Of a stretch of 64,000 bases of DNA, positions 1 through 7,398 are shown piece after piece. The position numbers were made by a program, and so were the translations under genes. Origin of the DNA: Pseudobdellovibrionaceae bacterium (lineage in GTDB: Bacteria > Bdellovibrionota > Bdellovibrionia > Bdellovibrionales > UBA1609); the NCBI GenBank assembly GCA_018663505.1, contig JABJQG010000061.1:56195-120194 (forward strand), read 5' to 3'. Under the pieces are notes generated by a model. The model was not told the DNA's origin, ran no database searches, and saw nothing but the letters and a program-made list of their open reading frames with translations. Every line of letters starts with the position of its first letter. Positions within the stretch are counted from its first letter, which is position 1.

Positions 1-61
1 TTGAAAGTTAAAAGGGTTAGTCGAAGGTTCTTCGCTTTGCTCAGAATGACAGTGAGATAAA

Positions 62-153
62 TGGCGGAGAAGGCGAGATTCGAACTCGCGGTACATCAGA
101 TAATGTACGGAGGATTAGCAATCCCCTGGTTTCAGCCGCTCACCCACTTCTCC
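62..153 (-). tRNA. tRNA-Ser (anticodon GCU)
   Basis: On the minus strand the segment folds as a class II tRNA with a 7-bp acceptor stem GGAGAAG/CTTCTCC, discriminator G and an encoded CCA end (positions 64-62). The anticodon loop TTGCTAA gives anticodon GCU, which reads AGC/AGU serine codons. The long variable arm (GTACATTATCTGATGTAC, self-complementary) is the serine-type extra arm. The T-arm GTTCGAATC is canonical. It reads away from the edge-proximal 61 bases, in which no gene is visible. Confidence 0.96.
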
Positions 154-278
154 GCATGCGATCTAAATTTGCTGAAAGAACAATGTGCCATATTGGACTT
201 TTCAAATCAAGCTTAGATACGTATGAGGCCTAAAACGTAGGCCTTAGTGGAATGAGTGTGTAGAAAAGTGAATGAGAT

Positions 279-866
279 TTAATAATTTTCTGGGAAGATA
301 TCGCGTTCTACACTTTCGATGGCGGTATGAATAATTTTTATATGTATTTCCTGAATGCGGTCGGAGGTTTCTGCGGGTACCACAATGGCTAAATCTGCCA
401 GGTCTTTTAGCTCGCCCCCCGATTTACCTAAAAGGGCTACGGTATAAATGCCTGCTTTTTTGGCAGAAATCATGGCGTTGATTACATTTTTAGAGTTACC
501 ACTGGTAGAGAGTCCAATAAGTAGGTCTCCTTTTCTGCCTAAACCTTCAATTTGGCGGGAAAATATATACTCAAAGCCATAGTCATTAGAAACACAGGTA
601 ACATGAGAGGAATCACCCAAAGCCAAAGCGCCTAAGGGGCGGCGATCTTTGCGGTATCGGCCTGTGAGCTCTTCTGCAAAGTGCATGGCATCGCAATGAC
701 TACCACCATTGCCACAAGAAAAGACTTTGCCGTCATTTTTAAAGGTTTCCGTGAGTTTATCGGAAAAGCTGAGGCATTTGCCCATAAGATCTTGATTTGA
801 AGTGAAGTTATTAAGCACTTGCTGGGCTTCTTCGAAGGAGTTTTTCCAGGTGGTGGATTGGCTCAT
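279..866 (-). CDS. gmhA: Phosphoheptose isomerase (sedoheptulose-7-phosphate isomerase)
   Basis: The product is a SIS-domain isomerase that converts sedoheptulose 7-phosphate to D-glycero-D-manno-heptose 7-phosphate, the first step of ADP-heptose synthesis for the LPS inner core; it is cytosolic. The motif CGNGGSHCDAMHFAEELTGR is almost identical to that of enterobacterial GmhA. It is followed by the phosphate-binding GLSTSGNSKNVI and the C-terminal SDRIQEIHIKIIH. The frame is open to a Met at 947, but the ATG at 866 is preferred: it has AGGA about 10 bases upstream and gives 195 residues, the usual family length. Next to tRNA genes, not in an LPS cluster, so probably transcribed alone. Confidence 0.9.
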   Translation of the reverse strand: MSQSTTWKNSFEEAQQVLNNFTSNQDLMGKCLSFSDKLTETFKNDGKVFSCGNGGSHCDAMHFAEELTGRYRKDRRPLGALALGDSSHVTCVSNDYGFEYIFSRQIEGLGRKGDLLIGLSTSGNSKNVINAMISAKKAGIYTVALLGKSGGELKDLADLAIVVPAETSDRIQEIHIKIIHTAIESVERDIFPENY

Positions 867-1005
867 AGGGGGTCCTTGTTGTGTTAAATTTACTCCATCA
901 TATAAGGATGGATTTAAAAAATCCATTAAACTTTGTCTTTTTGCCATATTAGCGGGTTTTTTGTTGATTTCAGGGAATAATGATTTTAAAACACAGTCCT
1001 TGTGG

Positions 1006-1082
1006 GCGCCCGTGGCTCAGCTGGATAGAGTACCTGACTACGAATCAGGTGGTCGGAGGTTCGAATCCTTCCGGGCGCACCA
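1006..1082 (+). tRNA. tRNA-Arg (anticodon ACG)
   Basis: Acceptor stem GCGCCCG/CGGGCGC, D-arm GGCTCAGCTGGATAGAGT, anticodon loop CTACGAA (anticodon ACG, normally edited to ICG, reads CGN arginine codons), T-arm GGTTCGAATCC, discriminator A and encoded CCA. All stems pair. It lies 86 bp upstream of tRNA-Asn on the same strand, so the two may be co-transcribed. Confidence 0.97.
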
Positions 1083-1168
1083 TTTTTGACAATTTAAAAG
1101 TTATTAGGATCAAGAACATCTCGTTGACAAAATTTACGGGTTTAATTAATCTAGATCTTCTTTAATGT

Positions 1169-1244
1169 TCGGGTGTAGCTCAGTTGGTAGAGCAGGTGAC
1201 TGTTAATCACCTTGTCGGGAGTTCAAGTCTCTCCACCCGAGCCA
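1169..1244 (+). tRNA. tRNA-Asn (anticodon GUU)
   Basis: Acceptor stem TCGGGTG/CACCCGA, D-arm TAGCTCAGTTGGTAGAGCA, anticodon loop CTGTTAA (anticodon GUU), T-arm GAGTTCAAGTCTC, discriminator G and encoded CCA. Its last 27 bases recur with two mismatches at 2569-2595. That pattern is expected when a mobile element has integrated at the tRNA 3' end (see the separate entry). Confidence 0.97.
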
Positions 1245-1270
1245 ATTTTTCATTTTGTAGGGAGCTTCTA

Positions 1271-1681
1271 ATGACCCATATGGATTTAAGATGGAAGCAA
1301 CGCCTTGAAAACCTTAAAAAAGCTTTTTCCGAACTAAATGAGGCTGTAAATCTAAGTAAAACCCGAGAACTCTCAAGACTCGAAAAACAAGGTCTTATAC
1401 AGGGCTTTGAAAACACTCATGAGTTATCTTGGAGTACTTTGAAAGATTTCTTTGTTGCCCAGGGCAATACCAGGATTACTGGTTCAAAAGATGCCACCAG
1501 AGAAGCTTTTAAAAATGAGTTGATTACAGAAGGAGATGGCTGGATGGATATGATTCAAAGTCGTAACTTAACCTCCCATACATATAATCAAGAAACGGCA
1601 GATCATATTGTTGATAAAATAGTTTCGAGTTATGTACATTTATTTTCCCAGCTCATTGAAGATTTAACATCTAGAGAGTGA
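1271..1681 (+). CDS. HEPN-domain protein, HI0074 family (nucleotidyltransferase partner, probable toxin)
   Basis: This 136-residue alpha-helical protein belongs to the HI0074 'nucleotidyltransferase substrate-binding' group, now understood as the HEPN half of HEPN/MNT toxin-antitoxin pairs. The C-terminal HEPN signature R-x4-H is visible as RNLTSH, within GDGWMDMIQSRNLTSHTY. The start at 1271 follows AGGGAGC; longer versions of the frame would run through tRNA-Asn. The next gene, a minimal nucleotidyltransferase, overlaps its stop by GTGA, which fits translational coupling. By family knowledge the HEPN protein is an RNase toxin neutralised by its MNT partner through AMPylation or binding; that activity here is inference. 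Its position just after a tRNA gene suggests it came in as part of an island. Confidence 0.85.
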   Translation: MTHMDLRWKQRLENLKKAFSELNEAVNLSKTRELSRLEKQGLIQGFENTHELSWSTLKDFFVAQGNTRITGSKDATREAFKNELITEGDGWMDMIQSRNLTSHTYNQETADHIVDKIVSSYVHLFSQLIEDLTSRE

Positions 1682-2010
1682 ACCAGGTTATGCAAAAAAA
1701 TATTATAATAAGCGAAACTGGGTTGAAAGATACTGATGTTAGTAATATCAGGCTCTGCATTTCCAAAATTTCAGTTATCAGCCAGGTAATTATTTATGGA
1801 TCTAGGGCCAAAGGAAATTATAAAAATGGTTCAGATATTGATCTTTGTTTAAAAGGAAATAATCTTTCTACAAATACTGTCTTTCAATTAGATGAAAAAT
1901 TAGAAGCACTAAATCTACCTTATACTTTTGATATTTCAGTTTATGATAAAATCGACAACCCAAATTTTAAAGAACATATTGATAGAGTGGGCAAGGTTTT
2001 TTACCCGTAA
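1678..2010 (+). CDS. Minimal nucleotidyltransferase (MNT) of the HEPN/MNT pair, probable antitoxin
   Basis: This is a roughly 110-residue pol-beta-superfamily nucleotidyltransferase. The catalytic motif is plain: YGSRAKG followed by GSDIDLCL, in which the two Asp residues of SDID bind the metal ions; a third acidic residue may be the Asp in FDISVYD. The GTG at 1678 overlaps the previous stop; an ATG at 1690 with AGG just upstream is an alternative start and would shorten the protein by four residues. MntA-type proteins in characterised HEPN/MNT systems AMPylate and silence the HEPN toxin. Gene order (HEPN first, MNT second) matches the HI0074/HI0073 type. Confidence 0.85.
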   Translation: MNQVMQKNIIISETGLKDTDVSNIRLCISKISVISQVIIYGSRAKGNYKNGSDIDLCLKGNNLSTNTVFQLDEKLEALNLPYTFDISVYDKIDNPNFKEHIDRVGKVFYP

Positions 2011-2089
2011 TTCTAACTAAATATCTTAGTTCTAGGATTCTTAGATTTTTAGGTGATTTCTAATTTCTGATTAGGGGTTCAACTGCTAC

Positions 2090-2473
2090 CTAGTCCTTTG
2101 AATATTTTAAGTAAACATCAAAAGTCCCATGAAATAAGAAATTTGTTGAATGTGTATATTTTCCTACGCTATTTAAGCATTTTTTTACGTCATCAAAATT
2201 TGCAGTACTATTTGTTAAACCTGACCATACTAAGCTTGCTCCGGCAATTGTCCAACCTTTAGTGCAATTACCAACAACACTCCCAAACTGGCTGCCGACC
2301 TCTAGTGTTAGGTCACTTTTGGTTAAACTCTCTATGTGTTCTTTGTAGGCTGTGCATGGGCTCTGTATATTTGAGCAGTTTATTGATTCTGAGCCTAACA
2401 TAATACTGCTATTCTCTGTCTCACCAGCAAAAATACTTGAGAAGCTGATGGCACATAATAGGGGTGAGTTCTT
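2090..2473 (-). pseudogene. Remnant of a small exported protein that has lost its start
   Basis: A reading frame is open from 2473 to 2090. The first ATG in it is at 2401, but codons upstream encode a hydrophobic signal-peptide-like stretch (PLLCAISFSSIFAGETEN) that would otherwise be untranslated. No ATG, GTG or TTG precedes that stretch in frame. A GTG-AAA-GAA-CTC start exists only in another frame, and TGA closes this frame at 2474-2476. The simplest reading is a secreted protein gene whose start was lost by mutation or a small indel. The remaining 103 residues (Cys at several positions, no family recognised) may be non-functional. It sits inside the presumed tRNA-Asn island. Confidence 0.35.
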
Positions 2474-2568
2474 TCACACGTATAATGTAATCTTACGCTT
2501 CAAATTTCATGCAAAATCTTTAAACTATGTGTCAGGACGGACAACCTATAACGTTTCTATGTTGATAA

Positions 2569-2595
2569 GGAGTTCAAGTCTCTCCGCCGGAGCCA
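2569..2595 (+). repeat. Copy of the tRNA-Asn 3' end (probable attachment-site remnant)
   Basis: The 27 bases match 1218-1244, the T-arm, acceptor 3' strand and CCA of tRNA-Asn, at 25 positions. The first 17 (GGAGTTCAAGTCTCTCC) are identical, and the closing GAGCCA and the following T-run are shared too. No other part of a tRNA is present before it. A direct repeat of a tRNA 3' end enclosing about 1.3 kb of accessory genes (the HEPN/MNT pair and a broken exported protein) is the usual mark of integration at a tRNA gene. No integrase gene remains. Confidence 0.65.
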
Positions 2596-2676
2596 TTTTT
2601 ACTCTCCGTGAGGAGATGGATCTCCTCACTTAACTACATTTTACTCCGAACACATCATAAAATGAAGATACCTGAG

Positions 2677-3507
2677 TTAGTTTAATTTTTCAGGCTTAGG
2701 AGGGATGGCTGTATAACTTCGAAGCCTTTCCATTACTTGTAAGATTATATTCATAGTTTGATCTGGAGCTTGGGATCTCATAAATCTGTGTTTTTGTTTA
2801 TCTTCAGTGGTTAAAGTGTGATAAAGAGCATCAAAGTTTTTATCATTAGTTAGCCAGATTCTTGCATTTACAATGTGGTGATAAAATTCGCCTTCATAAG
2901 AAAAACTCTTTAGTATATCTGTTAAGAGGGTTTTAACTCCCATTGGCATTGCTTGTTCTTCATTTAAGTAATCTTTTGCTACTCTCCATTCACTCAAGTC
3001 GTACTGTAATCCTTTTCTTAAATATACACAGTACTCACCTAACTTTTCTTCTTTTTGTAAACTATCTTCTTGGCCCCAGGTACCATTGCCATAAGAATAA
3101 ACCTTGCAACTAACAAAACGATTAAAAAATAAGTTAATTGTCCTTGCGTACACAGTAGTTCGCTCTCTTAAATCAAGCTTTTTAGTTAGATCCATCTTAT
3201 GAAAATTATCTCGTTCTTTAGACAATTTGTATATCTGAGGTAACTCAGTGATTACGGATCCCCATTGTGCGCCACTTTTGGCAAAAACGATGTCTGTTTG
3301 CTGTTTCTCCGTGGTATAATCTTGTTGTTGTTTTAAGTTTTTTATTACAGCTTTAATTTTAGGTCGAAAAAAGTCTTTGTAGGACACACAGTTTTCTTCT
3401 ACAGCAATTTGATCATCCGTACAAATTTGTGATTCAACGGATTTATCATCAGCAAAGCTAGTATTCCATAGAGCTAAAAATATAATTAAAAACTTAATAT
3501 GTTTCAT
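2677..3507 (-). CDS. Exported protein of unknown function
   Basis: The 276 residues begin with a clear Sec signal peptide (MKHIKFLIIFLALWNTSFA, cleavage before DDK). The mature part is hydrophilic and mainly predicted helical, with paired Cys residues (QICTDDQ/ENCVSY near the start; CKVYSY/GEYCVY mid-protein) that could form disulfides in the periplasm. I recognise no family. The start is supported by the signal peptide; upstream is a weak AGGAT. It is transcribed towards the tRNA-Asn remnant and has no operon partner. Confidence 0.7.
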   Translation of the reverse strand: MKHIKFLIIFLALWNTSFADDKSVESQICTDDQIAVEENCVSYKDFFRPKIKAVIKNLKQQQDYTTEKQQTDIVFAKSGAQWGSVITELPQIYKLSKERDNFHKMDLTKKLDLRERTTVYARTINLFFNRFVSCKVYSYGNGTWGQEDSLQKEEKLGEYCVYLRKGLQYDLSEWRVAKDYLNEEQAMPMGVKTLLTDILKSFSYEGEFYHHIVNARIWLTNDKNFDALYHTLTTEDKQKHRFMRSQAPDQTMNIILQVMERLRSYTAIPPKPEKLN

Positions 3508-3655
3508 TTAGCGCATCCTTTTATTTGTTACATGCTAGTGTTTTGTCAATATTAACATATAAAAACATTATTCAGATGCCTGCTTATAAAATTTGAATGT
3601 TTGTGAAAAAAAGAAAATTATCTATTCAGATCGCCTAAAAGTTAGACAACAAAAT

Positions 3656-5080
3656 GTTTCTATTTCATTTTAGTTTCATCTCAAAACTAAAGCATATAAG
3701 GGTCTGTAATGTACCTTGAGTTTAAATATCCACAAGTTTGGAGGATTTTAAGCTTGAAATAATGCATATTTCGATATCCAAAGCCTTTTCGCTTCAAAGT
3801 TTTAATCACATGGTTCATTCCTTCAGCTAATCCAGATGTTACTCGATGTTCAAAATAGTTTTTTAGTATACTCCATTTTTTTGACATAAATTCATGCCAC
3901 CTCATGAGCGGAACAAGATCAGATTGCCAAGCCCAACCCCCAATCTCATCAAATATTTCATAAGCATCTTCGGCTGTTCGTGCATTAAAAAAACTATGCA
4001 TTCGTTCTTTCACAAGCTCTAGTTTTAAAAACTGTTTGTTCTCTTCAAACACACTTTCTATATGTTGTCTTTCAATTGAACTTCGCCTTGAACTCTTTTT
4101 TAAAAACATAAACCTAAATTTACCTCGAGTGAGTCGCTGTTCCTCTGAGCCTTTTTGAGCTTCTTCATGCAGCTGCTTTCTTGTTTCATTCACAGCATCA
4201 TCAAACTGCTGCATAATATGAAACCGATCCCAAACAAGTGTTGCCTGCGGACAATACTGCCGCACTGATGCGCCATAACCGTCGTGCATGTCTGTAGCTA
4301 CAACAGTTATTTTTTCACAAGCTTTCTTTCCTATAATTAGAAAAAATTCATCTAAAGCCTCTTTACGCCTTGAATAGGATACCCAAATCACTCTTCTCGT
4401 ATCAAGATCACAAATAATTGTAAAAAATAAATCATCACGTGTTTCACCTTTTTCTTTTTTTCTTCTCGTATAAACTTCGTCAACGCAGATTCTAGTGGCC
4501 TTTGGAATTTTATAATTTGAAAGCATGCGCTTCATGCGACTGTAATCTAAACGCCAAGTGCTTGAAGCACTTTCATCTAAAGCTTCAGCCACACGTGACA
4601 CCGGTGAAATTTCACACAGCCGGCCAACCCACCATGAATAATCTTTTGTTTTATGTGGAGTTTCTTTTGAAATAAAATTTATATGTTCAGATCGAGTTTT
4701 TTTACAGCTTGAACAGTGACCTTTATATTTTCTAAAAACTAGATAACAGTGGTTGTTAAACAACGGTAAATGTTGGACCTCTACTTTGTAACAACCTTTA
4801 TCAGGCTTAATTCTGGATTTACAGTGGCCACACAAAAATCTGGCGTGCATATTTCTTTTTAAATGGATTTCAATTTTGTTTTTTGATAAATATTCTTTGA
4901 AATCTACTGTTTCATAGTTTGCAAATCTAAAAATTCTAGGTATCATCATGGCTGGCGTTCTCCGGTTAAGTTTTGTTGCAAACTTATTTAACCAATGGTT
5001 GAACGCCTTTTTTTATGTCTTTTTCTTGTTTTGATGCACAGCTCAGTGAAACTAGACCCCACTTTTATGACAAAGAACCC
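3656..5080 (-). mobile_element. ISL3-type insertion sequence
   Basis: One transposase gene nearly fills the element. The outer right end, read inward from 5080, is GGGTTCTTTGTCATAAAAGT, resembling the GGnTCTTTGTCA ends of ISL3 elements. The left end from 3656 (GTTTCTATTTCATTTTAGT) matches it only imperfectly (about 13 of 19 with a one-base offset). The 9-mer CAACAAAAT is present on both sides (3647-3655 and 5080-5088), consistent with the 8-bp target duplication made by this family. The length of about 1.42 kb is normal for ISL3 elements. Ends are inferred by eye. Confidence 0.65.
3687..4949 (-). CDS. ISL3 family transposase
   Basis: This 420-residue protein has the ISL3 layout. An N-terminal zinc-binding region comes first (CGHCK near residue 40 and CSSCKK near 80), then a helix-turn-helix-like segment around VSRVAEALDESASSTWR, then the DDE nuclease. 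Candidate catalytic residues are Asp in ICVDEVYT, Asp in VATDMHDGYG, the WDRFHIMQQF block typical of the family, and Glu in SGLAEGMNHVIK. Length is normal, with no frameshift or stop, so the element may be active. Two ATG codons stand in tandem at the start, with GGAGAA upstream. Confidence 0.92.
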   Translation of the reverse strand: MMIPRIFRFANYETVDFKEYLSKNKIEIHLKRNMHARFLCGHCKSRIKPDKGCYKVEVQHLPLFNNHCYLVFRKYKGHCSSCKKTRSEHINFISKETPHKTKDYSWWVGRLCEISPVSRVAEALDESASSTWRLDYSRMKRMLSNYKIPKATRICVDEVYTRRKKEKGETRDDLFFTIICDLDTRRVIWVSYSRRKEALDEFFLIIGKKACEKITVVATDMHDGYGASVRQYCPQATLVWDRFHIMQQFDDAVNETRKQLHEEAQKGSEEQRLTRGKFRFMFLKKSSRRSSIERQHIESVFEENKQFLKLELVKERMHSFFNARTAEDAYEIFDEIGGWAWQSDLVPLMRWHEFMSKKWSILKNYFEHRVTSGLAEGMNHVIKTLKRKGFGYRNMHYFKLKILQTCGYLNSRYITDPYML

Positions 5081-5094
5081 AACAAAATAATTTT

Positions 5095-5331
5095 TTGAAT
5101 ACGAGATCGTACTTGGCATTTAGATTGAATTTAAGCACTGTAAGAGAACTCATATTGGTTTTGTTTGATTCTATACCCGGTTTCGTTAATCACAAATCAA
5201 AAACCATTGTTATAAAAAATGCAGAGCACTTTCCCTGGTTAGAAAATTTAATCGATATTATTGACGCCATTGAGAATTTTCAAAAAGGTTTAATTAGTTT
5301 TTATGTTAAAATCACTAAGTCTTTGCTGTAA
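5095..5331 (+). pseudogene. 3' part of a reading frame apparently interrupted by the IS
   Basis: The frame starts only at a TTG without a ribosome binding site, directly beyond the right end of the insertion sequence. If the IS and one target copy are removed, the frame joins an open frame on the left side (TTG at 3593, reading LNVCEKKKIIYSDRLKVRQQN) without a stop, to give about 100 residues. The right part includes a hydrophobic segment (ELILVLFDSIPGF) and NAEHFPWLENLIDIIDAIENF. No family recognised. The continuity of frame supports an IS-split gene, but neither half has a convincing start. Confidence 0.35.
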
Positions 5332-5391
5332 GAGGGAGCAAGCTAATGGATTACAAACTTTAGATAAGTGCTATTTGTTTATGTCTATGGG

Positions 5392-6102
5392 TTAATTATT
5401 CACATCACTATTTAAATATAGGATAGATAACACATTGTCAGCTGCAAGAGTGATTGCAAGTTCAAGACTTGCATCATCTTTTGCGCCGTTATCTAATTCA
5501 TCTAAACTATTGTCATACAAATATACGGTGCTTTTAATACTGTTTAAAGACTTTTTAGTTTTCCGAATATTTAAAAGGTAATTACTATAGCCAGCGCTTT
5601 GGGCAAATGCACTACCAACAAGGCAGCCTACAGCGGTTTTCAAATGTGAAGGTCCACGTGTGTTGCCGATGAATGCTCCTAAGAAGCACCCAGCCCATGG
5701 TAAAAACGGACTGCTTTCTGAGTACCAGTCTTTAATATTATCCAAACTCAAAATCTTTTCATTATATAGGGAGACCTGGTTTGTTTCTTTAAGAACAGTA
5801 ATTAAGGCGTTGTGTTGTTTTTGAGAGATTGTCTTTTGAGAAGTTGATGAGATATTTAGGAGACTTAAGCATGAAACATCTGGAGTGGTAAGCTGACCTT
5901 TAATGTTGTAATTAGATTTAACACCGCACATTTGTAATGTATAGGAATTTGACCCGTCAGTTGTTTGTGCGGGGCTGGTTATAAGAAATAACTGTTGTTC
6001 ATCACCTTTTGCCGAAGCGAATTGAGTAAAAAAAATACTTAACAACAATACTAATAAAACATTTTTACTGATTTTTGAAATACTTGTCTCACTTAAAATC
6101 AT
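5392..6102 (-). CDS. Exported protein of unknown function with a glycine-rich membrane-like segment
   Basis: The ATG at 6102 is chosen because AGGAGAGG lies just upstream and the resulting protein begins with a signal peptide (NVLLVLLLSIFFTQFASA, cleavage before KGDE). The longer frame to 6204 would put an implausible hydrophilic tail before it. The mature protein of about 210 residues has a weakly hydrophobic glycine-rich stretch (PWAGCFLGAFIGNTRG and VGCLVGSAFAQSAG) like those of small outer-membrane or glycine-zipper proteins. The C-terminus is acidic. No family recognised. It is convergent with nothing and ends next to the 5331 frame. Confidence 0.65.
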   Translation of the reverse strand: MILSETSISKISKNVLLVLLLSIFFTQFASAKGDEQQLFLITSPAQTTDGSNSYTLQMCGVKSNYNIKGQLTTPDVSCLSLLNISSTSQKTISQKQHNALITVLKETNQVSLYNEKILSLDNIKDWYSESSPFLPWAGCFLGAFIGNTRGPSHLKTAVGCLVGSAFAQSAGYSNYLLNIRKTKKSLNSIKSTVYLYDNSLDELDNGAKDDASLELAITLAADNVLSILYLNSDVNN

Positions 6103-6406
6103 TTTAACCTCTCCTGACTTTGGGTGATATTTAGGACAAATTTGAGAACTCATTTCCATTATGAATCGAATTAATTTGCATCGTTTTGTAGCAACATAAC
6201 ACAAATCCAGAGGTTATTTACAAAATATCAATGAATTGAAAATAAGTAAAAAATACTTAAAATTGTTTAGAAATTTAACAATGGTAGAGGGGGTGAGATG
6301 TGCTATTCTCTGGCTTTTAGTTGAAAAAGTGCTGCAAAAGCAAATGATCTGAGGCTTCTTAGATATTGTTAAGCATAATGGAGAGTTTGTTTTTTTAAGT
6401 CTATCT

Positions 6407-6820
6407 TTATAGTTTAACAGTTTTAGACTTTCTTAAATCATCCAGACTGACGCTTTCGGCCATTTTATTAATTTGTTTTTTGTGTTTTTCCCAATATTTA
6501 TGCATAGAACACGGGGAGTCATCAGAGCATTTATCAAATCCTAAAATACAGCGTTTGAAATCCATGTTTTCGTCAACAGCATGTACGATATCTTTTACGG
6601 TTATCTGGGATAACTTTTTTTTAATACAGAAGCCGCCTTCACGACCTCGAACTCTTTGAACTAATTTTTTTTTCGAGAGCTCAGTCATAAGCTTGGTTAA
6701 ATATCTATAGGGTAATCCGAGTTCTTCGTGCAGAAAATTTGCAGAGTAAACTTTAGTTTCGTCATAAGCCATAAAAGTGAGCACCCGAATAGCGTACTCA
6801 GAGGTTTTGGAAAAGCGCAT
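6407..6820 (-). CDS. nsrR: Rrf2 family regulator, NsrR-like nitric oxide sensor
   Basis: The 137 residues carry an N-terminal winged helix (TSEYAIRVLTFMAYD, LPYRYLTKLMTELSKKKLV) and the RGREGGF wing typical of Rrf2 proteins. Three cysteines follow as C-x6-C-x5-C (CILGFDKCSDDSPC), the arrangement that holds an Fe-S cluster in NsrR and IscR. It is divergent from norCBQD, so a role as NO-responsive repressor of that operon is likely. The ATG at 6820 with GGAG upstream is preferred to the TTG at 6835. IscR is less likely because there is no isc/suf gene nearby. The symbol is assigned from context plus the cysteine pattern. Confidence 0.8.
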   Translation of the reverse strand: MRFSKTSEYAIRVLTFMAYDETKVYSANFLHEELGLPYRYLTKLMTELSKKKLVQRVRGREGGFCIKKKLSQITVKDIVHAVDENMDFKRCILGFDKCSDDSPCSMHKYWEKHKKQINKMAESVSLDDLRKSKTVKL

Positions 6821-6906
6821 TGCGAATAACTCCAATAAACATTATGTTTTTATTATATATAAGCTATCGTAAAAACAAACCTTTATCAATAAAAATAACC
6901 TTGTAT

Positions 6907-6926
6907 ATACCACCCCTGGGTAGTAT
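6907..6926. promoter_or_regulatory. Imperfect palindrome between nsrR and norC (candidate operator)
   Basis: ATACCACCCC and TGGGTAGTAT form an inverted repeat with 8 of 10 positions paired. It stands out as a GC-rich block in a very AT-rich intergenic region, 44-63 bases before the norC start. Its location between a divergent regulator and its probable target operon suggests an operator for the NsrR-like protein or for another NO/oxygen regulator. It is not a match I can assign to a known consensus. Confidence 0.45.
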
Positions 6927-6969
6927 TTTTTTAAATCAAAATAAAGACTTAAATTAAAAAGGAGACAAT

Positions 6970-7392
6970 ATGCTTTCAAAAGCTGCCGCGAGAAATTTTT
7001 TTCTGGTGGGAACCTTTTTGTGCTTTGGTGCATTCGTACTGTTAACCATAGACACAATTAGTAAGGTGCCTGCTCAAACTAATGCTGAAAATCTAACAGA
7101 TTCTGCAATTAGGGGGAAACACATATTTGAAACAAATAATTGTATGGGTTGTCATACCATACTTGGAGAGGGAGCCTACTATGCTCCAGAACTCACAAAA
7201 ACATACCCTAAGCGCGGCGCTGAATTTATTCGCCTCATGCTCACCGATCCGGAGAAGTTGTATCCAGGACAGAGAAAAATGGTAAAATACGACTTTAATG
7301 AACAAGAAAAAGATGACGTGATTGCTTTCCTTAAATGGATTAGCGAAATGGATCTTAATGGCTTTCCAGCTGAACCTGATTTGATGCAATAG
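6970..7392 (+). CDS. norC: Nitric oxide reductase cytochrome c subunit
   Basis: NorC is a membrane-anchored monohaem cytochrome c that passes electrons to NorB. The 140 residues start with an uncleaved N-terminal transmembrane anchor (NFFLVGTFLCFGAFVLLTI), followed by a periplasmic domain with the haem motif CMGCH and a candidate axial Met in GQRKMVKYDF. The segment HTILGEGAYYAPELT is characteristic of NorC. A GGAG ribosome site precedes the ATG. First gene of norC-norB-norQ-norD, with spacings of only a few bases, so one transcript is likely. Confidence 0.95.
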   Translation: MLSKAAARNFFLVGTFLCFGAFVLLTIDTISKVPAQTNAENLTDSAIRGKHIFETNNCMGCHTILGEGAYYAPELTKTYPKRGAEFIRLMLTDPEKLYPGQRKMVKYDFNEQEKDDVIAFLKWISEMDLNGFPAEPDLMQ

Positions 7393-7398
7393 GAGAAT

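Noticed and set aside
1..61. Edge segment containing GGTTCTTCGCTTTGCTCAGAATGACAG in part
   Set aside because: It resembles a short sequence seen as a repeat in various genomes, but one truncated copy at the window edge cannot support an element call.
802..1165. Plus-strand reading frames over gmhA's 5' end and tRNA-Arg
   Set aside because: They read through the tRNA gene and antisense to gmhA, with no ribosome site or recognisable protein.
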